A stretch of 8,556 bases of DNA from Anaerolineales bacterium (GTDB lineage Bacteria > Chloroflexota > Anaerolineae > 4572-78 > J111), in NCBI GenBank assembly GCA_012032575.1, contig JAAUSP010000318.1:1-8556 (forward strand), read 5' to 3'. Of the stretch, positions 4,092 to 8,556 are shown piece after piece (positions within the stretch are counted from its first letter, which is position 1; every line of letters begins with the position of its first letter). A program made the position numbers and the translations under genes. The notes beneath the pieces are model-generated. The model saw only the letters and a list, made by a program, of their open reading frames with translations, ran no database searches and was not told where the DNA came from.

Positions 4092-6425
4092 GTGAAACAT
4101 TTAAGCCTAACTTTACTCAGCTTAATATTAGCCGCTTTTATTCTGGGGGCCGCCAGCCCTGCCTCTTCTTCCGCCTTCATCCTTCCGCCTTCATCCTTCA
4201 ACCTCCAGTCCGCCCTCGATGCCGCCCAACCCGGAGATACCGTCCAGCTTCCGGCGGGAGTCTATCAGGGCAATTTCGTCATCAGGAAATCAATAAATCT
4301 GGAAGGGTTGGATTGGCCCATTCTCGACGGCGGCAATCATGGCACGGTCATTACCATTGAAAACACCCCCGATGTAACGATCCGCGGCCTGATTATTCGC
4401 AATACCGGCATCCGGCTGGATAAAGAAGACGCCGGTATTTCCGCTTACGGTTCGCCCCGCCTGTGGGTTGAAAATAATCGCCTGGAAAATACTCTGTTCG
4501 GGATTAAGGTCAAAGACTCCGAGGACAGCCGGATCATCAACAACATCGTCGGGGCCAAAGCAGATTTGGATGTGGCCGCTCGCGGCGACAGCATTTTGAT
4601 CTGGTACAGCCAGAACAGCCAGCTTATCGGCAACCAGATTAGCCACGGGCGCGATGTGGTGCTCTGGTACAACAACGGCGCGGTCATCCGCGATAATATC
4701 ATCGTGGACAACCGTTACGGGCTGCACTTTATGTACTGCGACGATAACGTGGTGGAAAACAACCGCCTGGAAGGCAACTCGGTCGGCGCGTTTCTGATGT
4801 ACAGCCGCCGCCTGATCCTGCGTCACAACATCTTTGCCAACAATCGCGGCCCCAGCGGCTACGGCATCGGCCTGAAAGATTTGGACGGCGTCGAGGCCAG
4901 CGACAACCTTTTCAGCGGCAACCGGGTCGGCATGTATTTCGACAACTCGCCCTGGTCGCTGGATGTGAGCCAGCACTTTACCCGCAACGCCTTCACCTAC
5001 AACGACATCGGCCTGCTTTTTGCCCCGTCGGTCAAGCGTAACTATTTCAGCCGCAACAGCTTTATTGATAACGCCGAGCAGGTCGGCCTGACCACCAGCG
5101 GGACCTTTGAGGGGAACGGCTTCAGCGTGGCCGGCGAAGGCAATTTCTGGAGCGACTACACCGGCTACGATGCCGACGGCAACGGTCGGGGCGATTTGCC
5201 TTACGTTTCCAAAAGCCTGTTTGAAAATATGATGGACAAAAACCCGGCCCTGCGCCTGTTCCAACTCAGTCCGGCCCAACAAGCCATTGATCTGGCCGCC
5301 CGCGCTTTCCCCATCTTCCAGCCCCAGCCCAAATTCAGCGACGACGCTCCCCTGCTGGAACCGGTCATGCCCGCCGTCTCTGTGCCATCCGCCGCCCCCA
5401 CCTGGCCCCTGGCCGTTATCGCGTTGAGCTTTTTGGCCCTGGCAGTCGGCGTGATAGCGACAGGCAAATTAAACATCTTGCGTCTTGCGTCTTGCGTCTT
5501 GCATTTCACGCCTCACGCCTCACGCCTCACGCATCACACACCACGCACCACAGGGAGTATGCCTATGATCTCCATCACCAACCTGACCAAAAAATTCGGC
5601 CAGTTCACCGCCGTTGACAATCTTTCCTTTGAAGTCGCCCCCGGCGAAGCGGTGGCGCTGTGGGGAGCCAACGGTGCGGGCAAAACGACCGTTATTCGCA
5701 GCCTGCTGGGTCTGCTCTCGGCCAGTGGTGAATTACGGGTCAACGGTTTTGATGTGCTCAAAGAAGGTAAGGCCAGGGCCGCCATCGGCTACGTGCCGCA
5801 AGAATTGGCGTTTTACGATGATCTGTCGGCCCGCGATACCCTGCTGTTTTACGCCCGGTTGAAACGAGTTCCGGCGGCTCGCATTGACGCCGCTCTGGCC
5901 GAAGTCGGGCTGGTGGCGCACGGAGCCAAGCCGGTGGCCGCGCTGTCCGGCGGCATGAAGCAGCGCCTGGCTCTGGCCTGCGCCTTATTAGCCAATCCTC
6001 CTATTTTGGTGCTGGACGAGCCGACCAGCAATCTCGATACGGTCGCCCGCGATGAGTTTATTAAGTTATTATTGCAGCAAAAGGTCCAGGGCAAAACCTT
6101 GCTTTTTACCTCCCACCGCCTGGAAGAGGTCGAGGCGCTGGCTTCCCGCGTGCTGGTGCTGGACAGCGGCAAACTGGCCCTCACCTGCCTGCCCGCCGAA
6201 CTGGCCGGCCGGCTGGGGCTGCGCCTGACCCTCAAACTCATCATCCCCGAACCCGTCCGCGACAATGCTTTGAGTCTGCTCCATGCCGCCGGATTTACCG
6301 CCAGCCGCAACGGCATCGGCCTGCGGGTGGATGTGCTGCCGACAGCCAAACTGGCCCCGGTCCAGGCGCTGCTAGCGGAGAAGATTGAAGTGAACAATTT
6401 TGAGTTGGAGAATTCGCAGGAATAA
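4092..6425 (+). CDS. nosD: NosD-NosF fusion ORF: periplasmic beta-helix maturation protein joined to ABC ATPase
   Basis: One open frame of 777 codons covers two normally separate proteins. Residues 1-27 are a Sec signal peptide. Residues about 38-390 are a NosD right-handed beta-helix built from carbohydrate-binding/CASH-type repeats rich in N-x-I/N-x-L turns (ENNRLENT, GNQISHG, RDNIIVDNRYGLHFMY). Residues 437-457 are a transmembrane helix that anchors NosD. Residues 461-488 are encoded by heptanucleotide repeats, and NosF starts at Met490/Met492. NosD, NosF and NosY together drive copper-site assembly in NosZ. The topology of a fusion would work: beta-helix outside, helix, ATPase inside. The start is GTG 4092, directly after an in-frame stop at 4083-4085, with a weak ribosome site. 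Whether a fused protein is made is uncertain, since nosF has its own start signals. Confidence 0.85.
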   Translation: MKHLSLTLLSLILAAFILGAASPASSSAFILPPSSFNLQSALDAAQPGDTVQLPAGVYQGNFVIRKSINLEGLDWPILDGGNHGTVITIENTPDVTIRGLIIRNTGIRLDKEDAGISAYGSPRLWVENNRLENTLFGIKVKDSEDSRIINNIVGAKADLDVAARGDSILIWYSQNSQLIGNQISHGRDVVLWYNNGAVIRDNIIVDNRYGLHFMYCDDNVVENNRLEGNSVGAFLMYSRRLILRHNIFANNRGPSGYGIGLKDLDGVEASDNLFSGNRVGMYFDNSPWSLDVSQHFTRNAFTYNDIGLLFAPSVKRNYFSRNSFIDNAEQVGLTTSGTFEGNGFSVAGEGNFWSDYTGYDADGNGRGDLPYVSKSLFENMMDKNPALRLFQLSPAQQAIDLAARAFPIFQPQPKFSDDAPLLEPVMPAVSVPSAAPTWPLAVIALSFLALAVGVIATGKLNILRLASCVLHFTPHASRLTHHTPRTTGSMPMISITNLTKKFGQFTAVDNLSFEVAPGEAVALWGANGAGKTTVIRSLLGLLSASGELRVNGFDVLKEGKARAAIGYVPQELAFYDDLSARDTLLFYARLKRVPAARIDAALAEVGLVAHGAKPVAALSGGMKQRLALACALLANPPILVLDEPTSNLDTVARDEFIKLLLQQKVQGKTLLFTSHRLEEVEALASRVLVLDSGKLALTCLPAELAGRLGLRLTLKLIIPEPVRDNALSLLHAAGFTASRNGIGLRVDVLPTAKLAPVQALLAEKIEVNNFELENSQE
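4171..4198. repeat. 14-base direct repeat inside the nosD 5' coding region
   Basis: CCGCCTTCATCCTT occurs twice in tandem (4171-4184 and 4185-4198); each copy is two 7-base units. It encodes the stretch between the NosD signal peptide and the beta-helix (SAFILPPSSF). The same period-7 pattern occurs between genes elsewhere in the window. Confidence 0.9.
5474..5557. repeat. Heptanucleotide array forming the nosD-nosF junction
   Basis: Twelve consecutive 7-base units (84 bases): CATCTTG, three CGTCTTG, CATTTCA, three CGCCTCA, CGCATCA, CACACCA, CGCACCA and CAGGGAG. The last unit contains the Shine-Dalgarno of nosF. The 84 bases equal 28 codons, so the array reads through in frame from NosD into NosF. 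Gain or loss of one unit would shift the frame. Confidence 0.9.
5553..5557 (+). promoter_or_regulatory. Internal ribosome binding site for nosF
   Basis: GGGAG (5553-5557) lies 7 bases before ATG 5565, whose product begins MISITNLTKKF like other ABC ATPases. It supports independent initiation of nosF inside the long nosD-nosF frame. A closer ATG at 5559 is less well spaced. Confidence 0.7.
5565..6425 (+). CDS. nosF: NosF, copper-maturation ABC transporter ATPase (independent start)
   Basis: A cytoplasmic ATP-binding subunit of 286 residues that pairs with the NosY permease. All nucleotide-binding motifs are intact: Walker A GANGAGKTT (34-42), Q-loop Gln79 in YVPQE, signature LSGGMKQR (127-134), Walker B ILVLDEP (147-153) with catalytic Glu152, D-loop SNLD, and switch His184 in FTSHRLEE. 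A C-terminal domain of about 80 residues follows, as usual for NosF. It lies in the same frame as nosD with no stop between them, but has its own Shine-Dalgarno (5553-5557). Length and start agree with stand-alone NosF proteins. In the known NosDFY complex there are two NosF and two NosY per NosD, so free NosF from this start would be needed even if the fusion is also made (inference). Confidence 0.9.
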   Translation: MISITNLTKKFGQFTAVDNLSFEVAPGEAVALWGANGAGKTTVIRSLLGLLSASGELRVNGFDVLKEGKARAAIGYVPQELAFYDDLSARDTLLFYARLKRVPAARIDAALAEVGLVAHGAKPVAALSGGMKQRLALACALLANPPILVLDEPTSNLDTVARDEFIKLLLQQKVQGKTLLFTSHRLEEVEALASRVLVLDSGKLALTCLPAELAGRLGLRLTLKLIIPEPVRDNALSLLHAAGFTASRNGIGLRVDVLPTAKLAPVQALLAEKIEVNNFELENSQE

Positions 6426-6426
6426 A

Positions 6427-6503
6427 GGGAACTGACGGAATTGAAGGAACTGGGGCATAAATTCCCTTAGTTCCTCTCAGTTCCCTTAATTCCTTCAGTC
6501 CCC
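6427..6503. repeat. Inverted repeat between nosF and nosY
   Basis: Arm 6427-6452 and the reverse complement of 6478-6503 match at 22 of 26 positions, with a 25-base middle. Each arm is itself made of units about 9 bases long (GGGAACTGA, CGGAATTGA, AGGAACTGG). This differs from the period-7 repeats elsewhere. It fills the gap just before the nosY Shine-Dalgarno (AGAGGTG, 6505-6511) and has no terminator-like T tract. Confidence 0.85.
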
Positions 6504-6515
6504 AAGAGGTGAACT

Positions 6516-7415
6516 ATGGAACCAAGAATCATCACCACGCTGCTCAAAAAAGAAATCAACGACGCCCTCAACAACCGCTGGTTTGTGTTGTATGCGGCGG
6601 CGTTTACGGGGCTGGCTTTGCTGCTGTCGTGGCTGTCGTTGAGCGGCGGGGGGGCGGGCTACACCGGCTTTGCCGGGTTTGGTCGCACGGCGGCCAGCCT
6701 GGTCAATCTGGTGCTGCTGGTCGTGCCGCTGATGAGCCTGACCATTGGCGCGGGCAGTCTCTCCGGCGAGCGGGAACGCGGCACGCTGCATTATCTGCTC
6801 GCTCAGCCGGTCAACCGGGCCGAGGTGCTGCTGGGCAAATACCTGGGCCTGGCCGCTTCGCTGTTGGGGGCGCTGGCGCTGGGCTTTGGTCTGTCGGGGG
6901 TGGTCATCGCCACCCAGGGCGGTCAAACGGACGCCGGGGCTTACGGCCTGCTGGTGATTTTTGCCTTCACCCTGGCGCTGGGCATGCTCAGCCTGGGTTT
7001 TCTCATCAGCGTGCTGACCCGCAAAGCCGCCGTCGCCACCGGTATCGCCCTGTTTCTCTGGCTCACCCTGGTTTTCATCGGCGATTTGGGGCTGATGGGG
7101 ACCACGCTGGCTTTCAAGCTGCCGATTCAAGCCCTGTTTCACCTGGCCCTGGTCAACCCGTTGCAAGTCTTCAAAATGTCGGCGCTGATGAGCATCAATG
7201 CTACCCTGGATGTATTGGGGCCGGCCGGCATCTACGCCATCCAGACCTACCGCGACAATCTCACCTGGCTCTTCCTCGGCTCGCTGGCCGCCTGGATCGT
7301 TTTACCCTTGTTTGCCGCTTATACCATTTTGCAAGAAGAGGTGATTTATGAACGTGTCAAGTGTCATAGAGCAGGGGTCAGGGGCCAGGGGTCGGGTGTC
7401 GGGTGTCGGGGGTGA
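6516..7415 (+). CDS. nosY: NosY, ABC-2 type permease for copper-site maturation
   Basis: A membrane subunit that works with NosF and NosD. Of its 299 residues, an N-terminal elbow (TTLLKKEINDALNNRW, 7-22) is followed by six predicted helices at about 22-42, 58-80, 109-132, 143-168, 172-195 and 251-272. The family segment LSGERERGTLHYLLAQPV (82-99) lies between helices 2 and 3. The start is ATG with AGAGGTG 4 bases upstream. The native protein seems to end near LQEEVIYERV (272-281). The remaining tail (KCHRAGVRGQ onward) is translated from a heptanucleotide array, and the frame overlaps the beginning of nosL by 68 bases. The substrate moved is debated in the field: a sulfur species or a mechanical role, rather than copper import. 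Confidence 0.92.
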   Translation: MEPRIITTLLKKEINDALNNRWFVLYAAAFTGLALLLSWLSLSGGGAGYTGFAGFGRTAASLVNLVLLVVPLMSLTIGAGSLSGERERGTLHYLLAQPVNRAEVLLGKYLGLAASLLGALALGFGLSGVVIATQGGQTDAGAYGLLVIFAFTLALGMLSLGFLISVLTRKAAVATGIALFLWLTLVFIGDLGLMGTTLAFKLPIQALFHLALVNPLQVFKMSALMSINATLDVLGPAGIYAIQTYRDNLTWLFLGSLAAWIVLPLFAAYTILQEEVIYERVKCHRAGVRGQGSGVGCRG

Positions 7416-7947
7416 CGCATCACGCATCACGCATCACGCATCATACGTTGGTGAGAAATATTGGCTTGGAATGGTGTTCTCCCTCTTGCTTCTTCTCTTC
7501 CTCACCGCCTGCACTAACAACGCCAGCGCCGAGCCTGTCCCCCCGACGATTCATTACGGCGAGGATGTGTGCGAGTTCTGCAATATGATTATCAGCGATG
7601 AGCATCATGCTGCCGGCTACCTCACCGAAGATGGGCAGCAGCATATCTTTGACGACATCGGCGATATGTTCCGTAACCACCTGCAAAAGTCAGACAAAGT
7701 GACGGCTTTCTTTGTTCACAATTATGAAACCAAAACCTGGGTCAGGGCCGAAAAAGCCGTTTATGTTCAGAGCAGTAACTTGTTAACGCCGATGTTCTCC
7801 GGCCTGGCCGCCTTTGACTCGGCGGAAAAGGCGGAAATCCTGGCTGCCGAACTGCAAGGCCATACAATGACCTTCGCCGAGGTTTTGGCCTACTACCAAA
7901 CCAACCCACTGCTCCAGGGCGAGCACAGCATGGAGCATGATCACTAA
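7348..7947 (+). CDS. nosL: NosL, copper chaperone lipoprotein
   Basis: A membrane-anchored Cu(I)-binding protein that supplies copper to apo-NosZ. The 199-codon frame holds a hydrophobic signal (44-53) with lipobox LTAC (lipidated Cys55), then the Cu(I) motif Cys75-x2-Cys78-x-Met80 (CEFCNM), the family stretch LLTPMFSGLAAF and a His-rich end (EHSMEHDH). Residues 3-33 are encoded by a heptanucleotide array and look foreign to NosL. ATG 7348 has a good Shine-Dalgarno (GAGGTG, 7338-7343), which would put about 40 odd residues before the signal. ATG 7471 would give a very short signal peptide without a positive end. An ancestral start at 7348 later spread apart by repeats is my preferred reading. 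Stop TAA at 7945-7947. Confidence 0.92.
   Translation: MNVSSVIEQGSGARGRVSGVGGDASRITHHASYVGEKYWLGMVFSLLLLLFLTACTNNASAEPVPPTIHYGEDVCEFCNMIISDEHHAAGYLTEDGQQHIFDDIGDMFRNHLQKSDKVTAFFVHNYETKTWVRAEKAVYVQSSNLLTPMFSGLAAFDSAEKAEILAAELQGHTMTFAEVLAYYQTNPLLQGEHSMEHDH
7355..7445. repeat. Heptanucleotide array at the nosY/nosL junction
   Basis: Thirteen consecutive degenerate 7-base units: TGTCAAG, TGTCATA, GAGCAGG, GGTCAGG, GGCCAGG, GGTCGGG, two TGTCGGG, GGTGACG, three CATCACG and CATCATA. It begins seven bases after the nosL ATG. It is read in one frame as the NosY tail (stop at 7413-7415) and in another as the NosL N-terminus. Confidence 0.9.
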
Positions 7948-7976
7948 AGTAGTTCCAGGATTTAGATTAGCCAAAA

Positions 7977-8028
7977 CGTGATGCGTGTTGCGTGTTCCGT
8001 CCGTTTACTTCACGCAACACGCACCACG
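7977..8028. repeat. Inverted repeat of period-7 units between nosL and the haem protein gene
   Basis: Arm 7977-7994 and the reverse complement of 8011-8028 match at 17 of 18 positions, with a 16-base loop. The left arm begins CGTGATG, CGTGTTG, CGTGTTC and closely resembles the tract at 3253-3273, including the shared GCGTGTTCCGT. It could act as a factor-independent pause or an mRNA-stabilising hairpin after nosL, but lacks a T run. Confidence 0.85.
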
Positions 8029-8046
8029 GACTAAAGGATCATCCAA

Positions 8047-8556
8047 ATGATAAAAACCGCAGCAGTTGTAGACCCTTTCATCCAATTAAACGGACAGCTT
8101 GAAAAGCCGTTGGCCTGGGAACTGTCCGGCCTCAGCCCCACCCCCACAGAAGAGTGGCAGCGCATGCGCAGTTTTCTGGAGCTGGGTCAGGCCGATTTGA
8201 CGGCGATGGTCGAAACGGTTGAACCGCTTTTCAAACGCGGTCACGAACTGGTGGTGGGCAATTACGATTACCTGCTCAAACACCACGATACCGCTGTTAT
8301 TCTGGGCTGGGAGCAGGGCGCAGACCCGGCTCACCTGGCCGAGCGCCGCCGCTTCTTTACCGTCTGGCTGTCTCGCACCCTGGGCCTGGATTTGAGCGAT
8401 GATTTTGCCCGCTACCTCTTCCGGGCCGGGCAAATCCACGCCGGACACGGCCCGCGCCAGACCCACGTGCCCGAACTTTACGTGACCGGCGCGATTAGCC
8501 TGGTCAATGCTACCTTTGCCCGTTTTCTGGCCGAAGAATGCCGGGGGCAACGGTTA
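8047..8556 (+). CDS. Protoglobin / globin-sensor-like haem protein (partial, 3' end outside window)
   Basis: The first 170 codons of a soluble, mostly helical protein. The region RAGQIHAGHGPRQTHVPELY (126-145) followed by VTGAISLVNATF resembles the proximal-His segment of globin-coupled sensors and protoglobins (R-x4-H-x3-G...P-x2-Y), making His131 the likely haem ligand. Helices about 38-80 and 95-128 fit the globin core. Such proteins bind O2, NO or CO. Next to nos genes, the protein could sense or scavenge gas (inference). What lies after residue 170, for example a signalling domain, cannot be seen. The ATG has a good Shine-Dalgarno (AAAGGA, 8033-8038) 8 bases upstream. The family call rests on motif resemblance only. 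Confidence 0.7.
   Translation, partial: MIKTAAVVDPFIQLNGQLEKPLAWELSGLSPTPTEEWQRMRSFLELGQADLTAMVETVEPLFKRGHELVVGNYDYLLKHHDTAVILGWEQGADPAHLAERRRFFTVWLSRTLGLDLSDDFARYLFRAGQIHAGHGPRQTHVPELYVTGAISLVNATFARFLAEECRGQRL

Noticed and set aside
4290..5282. Long open frame on the minus strand opposite nosD (330 codons)
   Set aside because: The plus strand encodes a clear NosD beta-helix here. The minus frame is a GC-driven shadow with no recognisable motif.
7376..7445. CRISPR array at the nosY/nosL repeat
   Set aside because: Units are 7 bases with no spacers; this is a simple tandem repeat.

Overview
The window is a nitrous oxide reductase (nos) gene cluster with its own regulator. The best guess for the host is a Chloroflexota bacterium (Anaerolineae or Caldilineae type). 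I infer this from the clade II NosZ with a lipoprotein signal, the protein style, and the dense heptanucleotide repeats between genes. No rRNA or other taxonomic marker is present, so this is moderate confidence only.

Layout. At 1-660 (minus strand, cut by the window edge) lies a Crp/Fnr-family regulator. It is divergent from everything else. The 247-base gap (661-907) holds a 27-bp-arm hairpin and a CRP-like operator (843-858), centred exactly 41.5 bases upstream of the start site predicted from the -10 box TATAGT. All remaining genes are on the plus strand: a small two-cluster ferredoxin (908-1144), nosZ (1199-3242), a four-helix membrane protein (3351-4007), nosD and nosF in one continuous reading frame (4092-6425), nosY (6516-7415), nosL (7348-7947), and the first 170 codons of a protoglobin-like haem protein (8047 to the edge).

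How they work together. NosZ reduces N2O to N2 outside the membrane. NosD, NosF and NosY form the ABC-type complex that matures the copper site. NosL is a Cu(I)-binding lipoprotein that delivers copper. The membrane protein is a probable accessory factor. The ferredoxin may supply electrons, and the regulator probably turns the operon on from the promoter before the ferredoxin. The haem protein may sense or bind NO or O2.

Two things stand out. First, nosZ is broken by two single-base deletions, one in a short T run and one in a C run, yet all seven CuZ histidines and all CuA ligands survive across the three pieces. That points to a sequencing or assembly error, or a very recent lesion. Second, most gene junctions are filled with degenerate tandem repeats whose period is 7 bases. 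They invade gene ends: they supply a stop codon, form the NosD-NosF linker, and are translated in two different frames at the nosY/nosL junction. Because 7 is not a multiple of 3, changes in copy number would shift reading frames and could split or fuse these genes.
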